A stretch of 64,000 nucleotides of DNA from Proteus terrae (GCF_003144325.1 NZ_PENS01000014.1:81446-145445); one strand, 5' to 3'; shown: positions 26,405 through 36,850, numbered from the stretch's first letter. Program-made: numbers and translations. Notes: generated by a model from the letters alone, not told the origin.

Positions 26405-26520
26405 CAAAATAAGCAATTGCATTGCTATTTTAGCAAGCACCCTACTGGCATAGGTGTTCAGAATACAAAGAAACTCTGGCAATTCATCTTGGGTTAAAAA
26501 AGCATAGCAGGGGGCAATTA
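26403..26520 (-). pseudogene. Tyrosine integrase fragment (P4 type)
   Basis: A minus-strand frame reads FLTQDELPEFLCILNTYASR then VLAKIAMQLLILLG. This fits the segment just before the first catalytic Arg of P4-type phage integrases (pattern L-T-x-D-E-L-P-x-F-L ... LLLLTGVRTGELR). Both ends are missing. It lies about 90 bp from the tRNA-Gly gene, the usual place for an island integrase. Confidence 0.55.
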
Positions 26521-26612
26521 TCCCCCCGAGTTCAATAGAGTAATAAAATGCTATAACTGCTGATTTATCAAGGAAAAATTAAGTTTGGTAGACTTCGGGA
26601 GAGACTTGAGTT

Positions 26613-26686
26613 TGGAGCGGGCGAAGGGAATCGAACCCTCGTATAGAGCTTGGGAAGCTCTCGTTCTACCATTGAACTACGCCCGC
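26613..26686 (-). tRNA. glyU: tRNA-Gly(CCC)
   Basis: 74 nt including an encoded CCA. Acceptor stem GCGGGCG/CGCCCGC; D arm GTTCAATGGTAGAAC; anticodon arm AGAGC-TTCCCAA-GCTCT with anticodon CCC (reads GGG); T arm AGGGTTCGATTCCCT. It matches E. coli glyU. Its 3' end faces the island, consistent with use as an integration site. Confidence 0.96.
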
Positions 26687-26793
26687 AATTGATTTTCTTG
26701 ATTATACGCTTCCCTAATTGAACGACAATCCCCTTCTTATTTAAATGATTACTTAATCATCGCAAAAAAGACAACTCACTGTTTTTAAAAACA

Positions 26794-26815
26794 AAAAAGC
26801 CACCTTTCGGTGGCC
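26794..26815 (-). terminator. lysS terminator
   Basis: On the minus strand GGCCACC, loop GAAA, GGTGGC then TTTTTTG, a canonical intrinsic terminator after lysS. Confidence 0.9.
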
Positions 26816-26877
26816 TTGTAACTATATTGTTCTTCGTTAATGCTATTGTTAAATTAAGGATTTATTTAAAATAACAA

Positions 26878-28392
26878 TTATTTATTAGGGCGCATTGCCG
26901 GGAATAGAATAACATCACGAATGGTATGGCTGTCAGTAAATAACATCACCATACGGTCAATACCAATACCTAAACCAGCTGTTGGAGGTAAACCGTGTTC
27001 TAATGCCGTAATGTAGTCATGGTCAAAGAACATCGCTTCTGCATCACCCGCTTCTTTTTGGCGAACTTGATCTTCAAAACGCTCTGCTTGGTCTTGAGCA
27101 TCATTAAGTTCTGAGAAGCCATTACCAATTTCACGACCACCAATAAAGAATTCAAAGCGATCAGTGATAAATGGATTATCATCGTTACGACGAGCCAGTG
27201 GAGAAACTTCAGCTGGGTATTCAATGATGAACGTTGGTTGAATTAAGTGGCTTTCAGCAACTTCTTCAAAAATTTCACATTGAACACGACCTAAGCCCCA
27301 GCTTTTCTCAATCTTAATACCGATAGACTGAGCAATAGCAACCGCTTTATCCATATCATCAAGATCAGCCATTGCAGTTTCTGGACGATATTTGCAGATA
27401 GCTTCTTTCATGGTTAATTTGGCAAATGGTTTACCAAAATCAAACTCTTGATCACCATATTTCACTAACGAAGAACCCAGTACATTTTCAGTTAATGTAC
27501 GGAATAACTCCTCAGTTAATTCAATCAGGTCACGATAATCTGCATACGCCATATAGAGTTCCATCATGGTGAACTCAGGGTTATGACGTGGTGATACACC
27601 TTCGTTACGGAAGTTACGGTTGATTTCGAATACGCGATCAAAACCACCGACAACTAAACGTTTTAAATATAACTCAGGCGCAATACGCAGATACATATCG
27701 ATATCTAACGCATTATGGTGAGTAATAAACGGACGCGCACTTGCTCCACCAGGGATAGTTTGCATCATCGGCGTTTCAACTTCCATAAAGCCTTTGTTCA
27801 CCATAAATTGACGGATACCCGCCATAACTTGTGAACGAATTTGGAAAGTTTTGCGCGATTCTTCGTTAGATATCAGATCTAGATAACGCTGACGATAACG
27901 CATTTCTTGGTCAGCTAAACCGTGGAATTTATCCGGTAACGGGCGCAGTGCTTTAGTTAATAAACGCACTTCTGTACAGTGAACACTTAATTCACCTGTT
28001 TTCGTTTTGAAAACACGACCGCGAGCACCTAAGATATCGCCCAGATCCCATTTTTTAAATTGCTCGTTATAAATACCTTCTGGTAAATCATCACGAGAAA
28101 CATAAAGCTGAATACGGCCACCCATGTCTTGCAATGTAGCGAAAGATGCCTTGCCCATAATACGGCGAGTCATCATACGACCTGCAATAGAAACTTCCAC
28201 ATTCGCTGCTTCTAACTCTTCTGCACTCATTGCATCATACTTTTGATGTAATTCGTCAGACAGAGCGTCTCTGCGGAAATCATTTGGGAATGCGTTACCA
28301 TTATCGCGTAAAGCGGATAATTTTTCGCGGCGTGTTTGCAGTTCGTTATTTAAATCAGGTGCCTGCTCCGCACCTTGTTGCTGTTGCGACAT
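26878..28392 (-). CDS. lysS: Lysyl-tRNA synthetase, class II
   Basis: Charges tRNA-Lys. The 504-aa protein has an N-terminal OB-fold anticodon-binding domain ([20 protein letters not shown]) and the class II motifs 1 (FMEVETPMM), 2 ([17 protein letters not shown]) and 3 ([14 protein letters not shown]). ATG at 28392 (MSQQQQG) follows GAGG; an ATG 12 bases upstream lacks support. It starts 8 bp after the prfB stop, forming the conserved prfB-lysS operon. Confidence 0.97.
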   Translation of the reverse strand: MSQQQQGAEQAPDLNNELQTRREKLSALRDNGNAFPNDFRRDALSDELHQKYDAMSAEELEAANVEVSIAGRMMTRRIMGKASFATLQDMGGRIQLYVSRDDLPEGIYNEQFKKWDLGDILGARGRVFKTKTGELSVHCTEVRLLTKALRPLPDKFHGLADQEMRYRQRYLDLISNEESRKTFQIRSQVMAGIRQFMVNKGFMEVETPMMQTIPGGASARPFITHHNALDIDMYLRIAPELYLKRLVVGGFDRVFEINRNFRNEGVSPRHNPEFTMMELYMAYADYRDLIELTEELFRTLTENVLGSSLVKYGDQEFDFGKPFAKLTMKEAICKYRPETAMADLDDMDKAVAIAQSIGIKIEKSWGLGRVQCEIFEEVAESHLIQPTFIIEYPAEVSPLARRNDDNPFITDRFEFFIGGREIGNGFSELNDAQDQAERFEDQVRQKEAGDAEAMFFDHDYITALEHGLPPTAGLGIGIDRMVMLFTDSHTIRDVILFPAMRPNK

Positions 28393-28400
28393 GTTTTTCC

Positions 28401-29499
28401 TCACAGGCCCGCTTTTAAGCTAGCTTCAATAAATTTATCAAGATCACCGTCTAATACTGCTTGCGTATTACGTGTTTCCACACCAGTACGTAAATCTTTA
28501 ATGCGTGAATCATCAAGAACATAAGAACGAATTTGACTACCCCAGCCAATATCGGACTTGTTATCTTCCATTACTTGCTTGTCTGCATTTTTCTTCTGCA
28601 TTTCCAGCTCGTATAATTTCGCTTTCATCTGCTTCATTGCCTGATCTTTGTTCTTATGCTGAGAGCGATCGTTTTGGCATTGAGTGACAAGACCTGTTGG
28701 AACGTGGGTAATACGCACCGCAGATTCTGTTTTGTTAACGTGCTGTCCACCCGCACCTGAAGCACGATAAACGTCAATACGTAAATCAGCTGGGTTGATT
28801 TCAATATCAATATTGTCATCAACTTCAGGGTAAATAAAGGCAGAGCTAAATGAGGTATGGCGACGGCCACCTGAGTCAAATGGACTTTTACGAACTAAGC
28901 GATGAACACCTGTTTCTGTACGTAACCAACCATAAGCGTACTCACCAATAATTTTGATAGTCGCTGATTTTAATCCTGCAACATCACCGTCAGATTCTTC
29001 AATAATTTCTGTTTTAAAGCCTCTTGATTCAGCCCAACGTAAGTACATACGCATCAGCATACTTGCCCAATCCTGCGCTTCTGTACCACCAGAGCCTGCT
29101 TGTAAATCAAGGTAGCAATCCGCACTATCATATTCACCAGAGAACATGCGACGGAATTCTAATTGCTCAAGCTTTTTATTTAAACCATCTAATTCAGCAA
29201 TAGCTTCGTTAAATGTTTCTTCATCATCAGCTTCAACCGCTAAATCAAGTAAACCAGAAACATCTTCTAATCCTTGATCTAACTGATCGATTGTTTCTAC
29301 GATGGCCTCAAGAGATGAACGCTCTTTGCCCAATGCTTGTGCCCTTTCTGGCTCATTCCATACATCAGGTTGCTCTAATTCAGCGTTAACTTCTTCTAAA
29401 CGCTCTTTCTTGGCATCATAGTCAAAGATACCCCCTGAGAACATTTGTTCTTTCAGAGACTTCTTCTATTTGGTGTTTTACGGGGTTGATTTCAAACAT
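28401..29499 (-). CDS. prfB: Peptide chain release factor 2, with programmed +1 frameshift
   Basis: Releases peptides at UAA and UGA. Translation starts at ATG 29499. After 25 codons (ending in RGYL) it meets an in-frame TGA at 29422-29424. The site CTTTGAC, preceded by the Shine-Dalgarno-like AGGGGG, is the classic RF2 autoregulatory +1 shift; reading resumes with [13 protein letters not shown]. The rest is standard RF2, with tripeptide anticodon SPF at RKSPFDSGG and the catalytic GGQ in [13 protein letters not shown]. Total is about 365 aa. Confidence 0.97.
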
Positions 29500-29670
29500 A
29501 CTTTTTCGTCTTTATGTTGTTTTCAAAAAACAGTTGGAATAAATTTTGAACCGCATATTGTAACGGATATATCAGCGGGTTTATAGCATTTATATACAAT
29601 TGTCTACCAGATAGTTATTACCATAACAACGTTACCCTTTATATCACGATAAATTACTTACTTATTTGTG

Positions 29671-31404
29671 TTAACAAGGCCAAATGTGCTCAACAAGCAG
29701 TTGTGCATTACGTTGTCCTCTAAACTCATTTACATCTAGTCGATAGGCTAACTCTACCGTTTTAATGCTGTTATCCGGCCACATATTGATATCAACATTG
29801 AATGCAATCGCATCAATCATTAAATGACTATTCACTGGCTGAAGCATCATTTTTAAATGCTTACTACCTACAATACGTTGTTGTAACAACGTAAATTTAC
29901 CGTCAAATAGAGGTTCAGGAAAAGCCTGTCCCCAAGGCCCTGCTTCTCTTAGCATTTCGGCGATAGGTAATGAAAGTTGATTATCGGTTAGTTCACCATC
30001 CGATAAAATTACGCCTTGTAACTGTTCATCGGAAACCAACTCTGCCATCAAAGACGAAAAATGACGCTGAAACAGTGGGAATTTCTCTTCTTCAAGTGAA
30101 AGCCCAGCAGCCATTGCGTGCCCACCGAATTTCACCATCAACCCCGGATTTAACGTATTTAATCGTTCTAATGCATCTCGAAGATGTACACCACTTATTG
30201 AACGACCAGAGCCTTTCAACAAACCATCACCGCTAGGTGCAAAAGCAATAACAGGGCGATGCAATTTTTCTTTAATACGAGAAGCTAAAATACCTACAAC
30301 ACCTTGATGCCACTCAGGATGATAGATCGCTAAACCATTTGGTAAATCATGTTGTGTTCCCATAAATTGACGGAAAATGGTTGAAGCTTCTTCTTGCATA
30401 CCCGCTTCAATTTCACGCCGAGTTTGATTTAATCCATCAAGTTCATTAGCAATTTCACGCGCAGAACCAATATTGTCGGTTAAAAGTAAAGCAACACCCA
30501 CAGACATATCATCAAGACGCCCAGCAGCGTTTAAGCGTGGCCCTAAAGAGAAACCCAAATCGCTACTGACTAGTTGAGCGAGTTCTTTTCGAGAGACTTC
30601 CGTTAGCGCTTTTATTCCTACACAACAACGACCAGCTCTAATTCGGCGTAATCCTTCATAAACAAAAATACGATTATTTTCATCGAGAGGAACAACGTCT
30701 GCCACTGTGCCTAATGCAACTAAATCAAGAAAATCCGCCATATTGGGGCGAACTAAGTTTTGTTGCTCAAACCAACCTTGTTTTTCTAATTCAGCTCTTA
30801 ATGCCGTCATTAAATAAAAAGTAACGCCAACACCAGCTAATGATTTAGATAAAAAAGAACAATCTGTCAGGTTAGGATTAATAATCGCATCAGCCGCGGG
30901 TAAGGTTTGTCCGGGTAAATGGTGATCAGTAACGAGGACACGAATGCCATATTCATGAGCGGTATCCACACCTTCAAAAGAGGAAATTCCATTATCAACG
31001 GTGATAATAAGATCAACTCCCTTTTTAGCAACGTCATGAACAACTTGAGGGCTTAAACCATAGCCATCATCAAAGCGATTAGGAATATGATAGCTAACTT
31101 GCTTAAATCCCATTTGCCGTAATGCTTTAATCGCAAGTGCGGTACTTGTTGCGCCATCAGCATCAAAATCGCCGACAATTACAATACGAGATTGTTGCTG
31201 TAACGCCTCAATCAGTAATGAAATTGCCGTTTCTATTCCTGTTAATGCTTGATAATGAAGTAAGCCTTTTAACGATCGTTCTAGTTGAACTTCAGATGTT
31301 ATTCCGCGATTAGCATAAATTTGTCGTAATAAGGGATCTAAGTTATCCGGTAATTGAGTTGCCTTTGCAATTCGACGACGCAGTGTCGGTTCAATAGTGA
31401 CCAT
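29671..31404 (-). CDS. recJ: Single-stranded-DNA exonuclease RecJ
   Basis: 5'-to-3' exonuclease acting in recombination and mismatch repair. Its 577 aa equals the E. coli length. DHH-family motifs are VGDFDADGATST near residue 75 and VTDHHLPG near 158. The DHHA1 region is FGGHAMAAGLSL near 400. It lies in the conserved xerD-dsbC-recJ-prfB-lysS run, 9 bp after dsbC. Confidence 0.97.
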   Translation of the reverse strand: MVTIEPTLRRRIAKATQLPDNLDPLLRQIYANRGITSEVQLERSLKGLLHYQALTGIETAISLLIEALQQQSRIVIVGDFDADGATSTALAIKALRQMGFKQVSYHIPNRFDDGYGLSPQVVHDVAKKGVDLIITVDNGISSFEGVDTAHEYGIRVLVTDHHLPGQTLPAADAIINPNLTDCSFLSKSLAGVGVTFYLMTALRAELEKQGWFEQQNLVRPNMADFLDLVALGTVADVVPLDENNRIFVYEGLRRIRAGRCCVGIKALTEVSRKELAQLVSSDLGFSLGPRLNAAGRLDDMSVGVALLLTDNIGSAREIANELDGLNQTRREIEAGMQEEASTIFRQFMGTQHDLPNGLAIYHPEWHQGVVGILASRIKEKLHRPVIAFAPSGDGLLKGSGRSISGVHLRDALERLNTLNPGLMVKFGGHAMAAGLSLEEEKFPLFQRHFSSLMAELVSDEQLQGVILSDGELTDNQLSLPIAEMLREAGPWGQAFPEPLFDGKFTLLQQRIVGSKHLKMMLQPVNSHLMIDAIAFNVDINMWPDNSIKTVELAYRLDVNEFRGQRNAQLLVEHIWPC

Positions 31405-31413
31405 AAAACGTAA

Positions 31414-32121
31414 TTACTTCTCTTTTTTATCTAATAATTCAACAAGGTTTTGAGCAGAAATATACCCACCGTAAATACTGGCATTAGGTAATACAATAGC
31501 AGGAGTGCCTTGAATACCCATCATGGTGCCTAATTTAAAATGTTCATTGATATTGATTTTTGCACATTCATCAATGGGGATAATTTTGTCACCTTTAAAT
31601 GCACTGTCTAATGATTTATTAGGAAAACCACTACACCACACAGCATTCATTTCTTTACTCACGATATTATTGCCAACACCGTTACGAGGAAATGCCAAAT
31701 AACGCACTGTTACACCCTGTTTATTCAGTTCAGGCACTTCTTGGTGAAGTTTTTGGCAATAAGGGCAACTGATATCAGTAAAAATGGTGATCATATGGCG
31801 CTCATTACGCGCTTTATAAACAATCATTTCATTTTTAAGTGAGTCTATTTTTTTCATAATAACTTGATTAGCAATACTAACTGGCTCACCACTACTAATA
31901 TTATAAATAGGCCCTGCAGTCAGATATTTACCATCATCTGTAATATAAAAAATGCCTTTATCTGATAATACTGCATTTAATCCAACAATCGGCGTTGGTT
32001 GAATACTCTCTGCTTTAATCTGCATTTTAGCCAATTGCGCTTCAATAGAAGTATTGTCAGCAAGCACTGGCATTGACACCATACTTAATAAGATTGGCAA
32101 CCAGAATAATTTCTTTTTCAT
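31414..32121 (-). CDS. dsbC: Thiol:disulphide isomerase DsbC
   Basis: Periplasmic dimeric disulphide isomerase, reduced by DsbD. The 235-aa protein has a Sec signal (SMVSMPVLA, cleavage near residue 21), an N-terminal dimerisation domain and a thioredoxin fold. The active site reads CPYC (TDISCPYCQKLH), not the CGYC of E. coli DsbC. The cis-Pro loop is GTPA, and the second cysteine pair (WCSG and DECA) is retained. It is in an operon with xerD (upstream) and recJ (downstream). Confidence 0.95.
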   Translation of the reverse strand: MKKKLFWLPILLSMVSMPVLADNTSIEAQLAKMQIKAESIQPTPIVGLNAVLSDKGIFYITDDGKYLTAGPIYNISSGEPVSIANQVIMKKIDSLKNEMIVYKARNERHMITIFTDISCPYCQKLHQEVPELNKQGVTVRYLAFPRNGVGNNIVSKEMNAVWCSGFPNKSLDSAFKGDKIIPIDECAKININEHFKLGTMMGIQGTPAIVLPNASIYGGYISAQNLVELLDKKEK

Positions 32122-32154
32122 TTGAATTCCTATTTAACGCCAGCTATTTAGCGG

Positions 32155-33093
32155 CTATCCCCTTGGGTGATGTTGCTGATGAAGCGCCTTCAAGCGCTCT
32201 GTTGCAACATGGGTATAAATCTGTGTTGTAGAGAGGTCACTGTGCCCCAATAACATCTGTACAACACGCAAGTCTGCTCCATGATTTAAGAGATGTGTCG
32301 CAAATGCATGACGCAACACATGGGGTGATAGTTTTTCAGTATCAATCCCTGCTATCACGGCATAATGTTTTATCCGATGCCAGAATGTTTGTCGTGTCAT
32401 TTTTTGCCCTCTTAAGCTAGGAAAAACAATATCGTCCGTTTTCCCTTGCATTAAAGTGGGTCTTCCATATTGCAGATATTGCTCTAGCCAGTAAATAGCT
32501 TCTTCACCTAAAGGAACTAATCGTTCTTTATCACCTTTACCAATAACACGTAGCACGCCTTGTCGTAAGCTGATATCAGAAAGGGATAATCCCACTAATT
32601 CAGAAACACGAAGTCCACACGCATAAAGGACTTCAAGCATTGCTTTATCGCGCAATTCAAGTGGCTCATCAATACAGGGGGCATTGAGTAGGTCATCAAC
32701 TTGTCGCTCACTTAAATCTTTTGGTAAACGTTTTGGGAGCTTAGGCGTTGAAAGTAATGCACTAGGATCATCTAAACGTAATTTTTCACGATATAAATAT
32801 TGGAATAATCGACGCATTGTACTAAGCAATCGAGCGGCGCTGCTGGCTTTATAGCCTTCATCTAAACGTGTCGCGAGAAAAGATTGTAAATCCAAAGTAG
32901 TGGCTGATAACCAATCTAATTGCTGGTGTGCAAGCCATTGGCCTAGTGCTTGTAAATCTAAGCGATAAGAGCTGAGTGTATTAGCGGATAAGCCTTGCTC
33001 TAACCAAATATTGTCGAGAAATTGTTCAATGATAATATCAGTATCTTCATTGGTATGAGTTGTCTTTTTTGTCGATAATTTAGTTTGTGACAC
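32155..33093 (-). CDS. xerD: Tyrosine recombinase XerD
   Basis: With XerC it resolves chromosome dimers at dif. The 312-aa protein has a SAM-like core-binding domain (about 20-110) and a catalytic domain with GLRVSELVGL (Arg), the KGDKERLVP Lys, HVLRHAFATHLLNHG (His-x-x-Arg), LGHSDLSTTQIY (His and the nucleophile Tyr). The start is GTG at 33093 behind GGGAG, giving about 14 extra N-terminal residues over E. coli XerD. Confidence 0.96.
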   Translation of the reverse strand: MSQTKLSTKKTTHTNEDTDIIIEQFLDNIWLEQGLSANTLSSYRLDLQALGQWLAHQQLDWLSATTLDLQSFLATRLDEGYKASSAARLLSTMRRLFQYLYREKLRLDDPSALLSTPKLPKRLPKDLSERQVDDLLNAPCIDEPLELRDKAMLEVLYACGLRVSELVGLSLSDISLRQGVLRVIGKGDKERLVPLGEEAIYWLEQYLQYGRPTLMQGKTDDIVFPSLRGQKMTRQTFWHRIKHYAVIAGIDTEKLSPHVLRHAFATHLLNHGADLRVVQMLLGHSDLSTTQIYTHVATERLKALHQQHHPRG

Positions 33094-33201
33094 GGTCTTG
33101 CGCTCCCTCTCTTTAGCTTATCGCCTTTACATTATGCCTTATAAAAAAAATTTTCTGGTACAATAGTGACCTTTATTGGCAAAAATATCCTAAAAACCTT
33201 T

Positions 33202-33720
33202 ATGAAAATTGGTCTATTTTACGGTTCTAGCACCTGTTACACCGAAATGGCAGCAGAAAAAATTCGTGATATTCTCGGTGAAGAGTTTGTTGATCTTCAT
33301 AATGTTCAAGAGTGTGATCTCACGCTTATGGAACAATATGACATCCTTATTTTAGGTATTCCAACTTGGGATTTTGGTGAGATCCAAGAAGATTGGCTCA
33401 ATATTTGGGATACATTGCCGACATTAAATTTAAAAAATAAGCTTATTGCAATGTATGGAATGGGCGATCAAGTTGATTACAGCGAATGGTTTCTTGATGC
33501 GCTGGGTATGCTCTACCATCATTTATTACCAAGTGGTGTTAAGTTTATTGGATTCTGGCCTGTTGATGGGTATGAATTTATCAGCCCAAAACCTTTATCG
33601 GATGATGGTAAGCATTTTGTTGGTCTTGCATTAGATGACGTTAACCAGTTTGAAGAAACTGATGAACGTTTATCACAATGGTGTATGCAAATTCTACGTG
33701 AAGTAGAAGAAAATTTATAA
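33202..33720 (+). CDS. fldB: Flavodoxin 2
   Basis: Cytoplasmic FMN-binding electron carrier, 172 aa, as in E. coli FldB. It has the FMN loop [14 protein letters not shown] at the N-terminus, then [12 protein letters not shown] and [16 protein letters not shown] chose ATG at 33202, giving MKIGLFYGS; an upstream in-frame extension lacks similarity. It is divergent from xerD, as in E. coli. Confidence 0.94.
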   Translation: MKIGLFYGSSTCYTEMAAEKIRDILGEEFVDLHNVQECDLTLMEQYDILILGIPTWDFGEIQEDWLNIWDTLPTLNLKNKLIAMYGMGDQVDYSEWFLDALGMLYHHLLPSGVKFIGFWPVDGYEFISPKPLSDDGKHFVGLALDDVNQFEETDERLSQWCMQILREVEENL

Positions 33721-33724
33721 ATTT

Positions 33725-33753
33725 AATATCCAGGTATTAAATATCTGGATATT
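33725..33753. terminator. Possible hairpin between fldB and cptA
   Basis: AATATCCAG and CTGGATATT form a 9-bp stem around an 11-base loop. It overlaps the last codons of cptA and lacks a strong T tract, so it is only a possible terminator. Confidence 0.4.
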
Positions 33754-34144
33754 GCATTAATAACTGAGAGAAGTTACGCCACTCATTTTCAGTCATACTA
33801 TCAAAAGCGACCCATAACGTGATTTGCTTTTTATTTAGAATAGAAGTCAACGTTATTCGAGTACCAAAACGGCTGATCCAAGGGCTTTTTGTTATTTGCC
33901 ATTCATGCAGTTTCCATTGAATTCGATTACCATTTAGTAAAACAAAATCCCCTTTGATACGACTAATATTCTTTTGTGTGAAATACCAACTGCCGATCAG
34001 GAAAAGTAACAATGGCACCCAAACATAAATAAAATCAGGAGGCCACGGATACAACAGTAAGCCTATCACAAAGGCAACATAAGCAACCGTTGAGAAAAGT
34101 TGAGTGAACCATGATACTGTGAGGTGCGATTTCCATAAAATCAC
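33737..34144 (-). CDS. cptA: CptA/YgfX family membrane protein
   Basis: A 135-aa inner-membrane protein. MILWKSHLTVSWFTQLFS is followed by two membrane helices (about 17-55), then a cytoplasmic domain with IQWKLHEWQITKSPWISRFG and FDSMTENEWRNFSQLL. It matches E. coli YgfX, described as a membrane toxin-like protein acting on cytoskeletal proteins and paired with the neighbouring sdhE product. In E. coli the two genes overlap; here they are 479 bp apart. Confidence 0.88.
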   Translation of the reverse strand: MILWKSHLTVSWFTQLFSTVAYVAFVIGLLLYPWPPDFIYVWVPLLLFLIGSWYFTQKNISRIKGDFVLLNGNRIQWKLHEWQITKSPWISRFGTRITLTSILNKKQITLWVAFDSMTENEWRNFSQLLMQYPDI

Positions 34145-34623
34145 GAGTTATATTAACTCCTGCTGTAATTCTATACGGATATAAATAAGTTAAAGATAAT
34201 AAAGACCAACCTATTTATAATGTAACTTCTTTCTTAACCTTGCAAATAATTTATCTTACATGTTAGCTCAATTATTTATGGCTATCCTTTCTATTTAATA
34301 TGTGTTCAAAAAATATAACTTAATAATAAATACGTAATTTATATTCTTTTTTAATCGTTGTTTTAATAAATTCAGCATACCTGATTTATTCAGTATAAAA
34401 CGAAAAACATCGAAAAAAAGGCGATTTAAGCCATCATTTTTAGAGATGGTGCGCAAACTTAGCGTAACTACATTTGTTATTTCAGTAAATTTTAGAGTGT
34501 TATTAATATTATTAAATTTTTATAAAAAATAAAAACGCCTTTATTTGATGAGAAAATAAAAGCGTCATTTTTAATCAATCTTAATTACTATTTGATCTAT
34601 CGCTGATTTGATAATCTATTTTA
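34145..34623. other. AT-rich spacer separating sdhE and cptA
   Basis: 479 bp with no credible gene. It holds the sdhE terminator (34531-34565) and a short inverted repeat CCATC/GATGG (34432-34450). It presumably contains a separate cptA promoter. Confidence 0.55.
34531..34565 (-). terminator. sdhE terminator
   Basis: On the minus strand ACGCTTTTATTT pairs with AAATAAAGGCGT (one G-T pair) and a T-rich tail follows. It would stop transcription before cptA. Confidence 0.75.
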
Positions 34624-34905
34624 TTAATATTTATCAACGATCTCCGCCATTCTCGCTTTATTACGCTCTTGGATTAATTTCACCATATAATAGAGCGCAT
34701 CATCATCAGGGCGTCCATGATTCATTAACCAGTTAAATAAATCAGGATCTGCACACTCTAGTAAACGAACAAAAAGCGCTTTATCGTTATCAGATAGCGT
34801 ATCGTACTCATTCTCGAAAAAAGGCATGATAGAAATATCCAGTTCACGCATTCCGCGACGACATGCCCAATTAATTCGTGCTTTATTCTCTATATCGATA
34901 GTCAT
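34624..34905 (-). CDS. sdhE: Succinate dehydrogenase assembly factor SdhE
   Basis: A 93-aa cytoplasmic protein needed for covalent FAD attachment to SdhA and FrdA. The signature RGxxE is seen in CRRGMRELD near residues 16-24, followed by [11 protein letters not shown] and [17 protein letters not shown]. It is divergent from ygfZ, as in E. coli. The terminator after it isolates it from cptA. Confidence 0.94.
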   Translation of the reverse strand: MTIDIENKARINWACRRGMRELDISIMPFFENEYDTLSDNDKALFVRLLECADPDLFNWLMNHGRPDDDALYYMVKLIQERNKARMAEIVDKY

Positions 34906-35163
34906 ACTCTGCTCTTTACATTGTTCAAATCAAGAAATACCACTATTTCTTCCTAGCCCTGATGATAGTCTTATCGTAAAATTTTTAACATCAAAATGAT
35001 CACAGTTTGTAGGTTTAGTCTCATAGACAACCTATTGAACACGCTTTCATTTGTTATTTATCAGGTTCATTTTCTGTGCGTTAAAAATAATAATGACTTG
35101 CATTGTCTTGTCACTCTTTTACCATAACTGATGTATCTGATTAATTTAATAGCTGGTGACATC

Positions 35164-36150
35164 ATGACTCAAAATTCTACTCAGGCTAAACGCCCTCATG
35201 CAGCAATCAATTTACCATTAACACTGGTTTCTTTAGATGAATGGTCACTGATAACAGCAACAGGTGCTGACAGTGAAAAATATCTACAAGGTCAATTAAC
35301 TACGGATATTGCAGCTCTTCCAACAACGACACATACATTGTCTGCACACTGTGAAGCAAAAGGTAAAATGTGGAGTACGCTTCGCTTATTCCACCAGCAA
35401 GAAGGTTTTGCTTATATTCTGCGTAAAAATGTTGCGCAAAAACAACTTACTGAATTAAAAAAATATGCCGTATTTTCAAAAGTAACCTTAGCTGAGAATA
35501 CAGATAGCGTTTTATTAGGATTAGCCGGACAAGGTGCTGCTCTTGCATTGGCCAATTACTTTCCAAATATCCCTCGTAAAGCAAATGAAGTTGTTAATCA
35601 CCATAATACTTATATTCTTCAGCTACCTTTACCTACTGAACGTTTTTTAATCGTAACAGATGAAGAAACAGCAAAAAATCTTGCAATAACATTAAAAGCA
35701 GAAACCAGTAATAGCGAGCAATGGTTGGCCTTAGATATCGAGGCTGGATATCCTATTATTGATACTCCAAATATTGAACAATTCTTACCTCAAGCAACAA
35801 ATCTGCAAGCATTACCGCTGAGCATCTGCTTTAAAAAAGGCTGTTATACCGGACAAGAAATGGTATCTCGCGCAAAATTCAGAGGTGCCAATAAACGTGC
35901 AATGTACCTATTATCAGGTGGTGGTACTGAATTACCTGAAATTGGCGGTAGCGTTGAATGGCAATTAGGCGAAGATAAATGGCGTAAAACAGGAACGGTA
36001 TTGAGTGCTGTACGTATGGCTGATAATACTATTTTGGCTGAAGTTGTTATGAATAACGATATGAAGCTCGATAGTGTATTTAGAGTTCAAGGCGATAACA
36101 TCAGCCGTCTATCCATCAAACCATTGCCTTATTCTTTAGAAGAAGAGTAA
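35164..36150 (+). CDS. ygfZ: tRNA-modifying protein YgfZ (Fe-S cluster repair, folate-binding)
   Basis: A 328-aa cytoplasmic protein related to GcvT. It supports Fe-S enzymes such as MiaB in a folate-dependent way. The diagnostic [20 protein letters not shown] motif is near residue 230, with the essential Cys. ATG at 35164 (MTQNS) is preferred over an ATG 33 bases upstream because it gives the expected length. Confidence 0.94.
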   Translation: MTQNSTQAKRPHAAINLPLTLVSLDEWSLITATGADSEKYLQGQLTTDIAALPTTTHTLSAHCEAKGKMWSTLRLFHQQEGFAYILRKNVAQKQLTELKKYAVFSKVTLAENTDSVLLGLAGQGAALALANYFPNIPRKANEVVNHHNTYILQLPLPTERFLIVTDEETAKNLAITLKAETSNSEQWLALDIEAGYPIIDTPNIEQFLPQATNLQALPLSICFKKGCYTGQEMVSRAKFRGANKRAMYLLSGGGTELPEIGGSVEWQLGEDKWRKTGTVLSAVRMADNTILAEVVMNNDMKLDSVFRVQGDNISRLSIKPLPYSLEEE

Positions 36151-36180
36151 TTTTTATTTATCATACCAATACGGGTTTTT

Positions 36181-36783
36181 ATGACACAATTACCTAAAGG
36201 GGCATTTGGCCCCTTCTCTGATACGATTAACTTTATTATGGAGTTAGATAAACTAAAACGTGTTTATCGTAAAAATAATGTATTAGACAATAGTCGTTCT
36301 GAAAATACTGCAGAACATAGCTGGCACTTTGCCGTTGCGGCAATGAGTTTTCAGCCCTATGCGGGTGATATTGATATGGGGCGTGCTATTCAGTTAGCGC
36401 TTGTTCACGATATCGTTGAAATAGATGCTGGCGATGTGATGGTTTATGATGTTGCTGCTCGTGAAGCGATTAAAGAGCACGAGCAAAAAGCCGCAAAACG
36501 TATTTTCGCTTTATTACCTTCTCCACAAAGTGAATATTTTCTCAATTTATGGTTGGAATATGATGCAGCTGAAACACCAGAATCTCAGTTTGCCAATATT
36601 CTTGATCGTACCATGCCAATGCTTATGAATTTACATAATGAAGGCCAAAGTTGGGTTGAAAATAATATCCGCTTAGAGCAAGTATTGGCGCGTAATCTGT
36701 TTATTGAAAAACAGTGGCCGGAATTTTGGCAATATCTCTACCCTCAATTATTAGAGGCGCAGAAAAAAGGCTGGCTGAAGTAA
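36181..36783 (+). CDS. HD domain phosphohydrolase (YfbR/HDDC2-like)
   Basis: A 200-aa metal-dependent phosphohydrolase. HD-family residues are visible: N-T-A-E-H-S-W-H near residue 41 (first His), LVHDIVEIDAGD near residue 77 (the HD pair), then a later Asp near residue 140. Relatives hydrolyse deoxynucleoside 5'-monophosphates. It follows ygfZ by 30 bp, probably in the same operon. Substrate unproven. Confidence 0.85.
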   Translation: MTQLPKGAFGPFSDTINFIMELDKLKRVYRKNNVLDNSRSENTAEHSWHFAVAAMSFQPYAGDIDMGRAIQLALVHDIVEIDAGDVMVYDVAAREAIKEHEQKAAKRIFALLPSPQSEYFLNLWLEYDAAETPESQFANILDRTMPMLMNLHNEGQSWVENNIRLEQVLARNLFIEKQWPEFWQYLYPQLLEAQKKGWLK

Positions 36784-36810
36784 TATATTCAATACTGAAT
36801 ATATTAAATA

Positions 36811-36850
36811 AAAAATACCGATGGCTAACTTAACCATCGGTATTTTATTT
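36811..36850. terminator. Bidirectional terminator between the HD gene and gcvP
   Basis: ATACCGATGG and CCATCGGTAT form a perfect 10-bp stem around CTAACTTAA, with A and T tracts on both sides. Confidence 0.92.

Noticed and set aside
28401..29444. prfB starting at an internal ATG (MFSGGIF)
   Set aside because: The frameshift site and leader give the family-standard N-terminus from ATG 29499.
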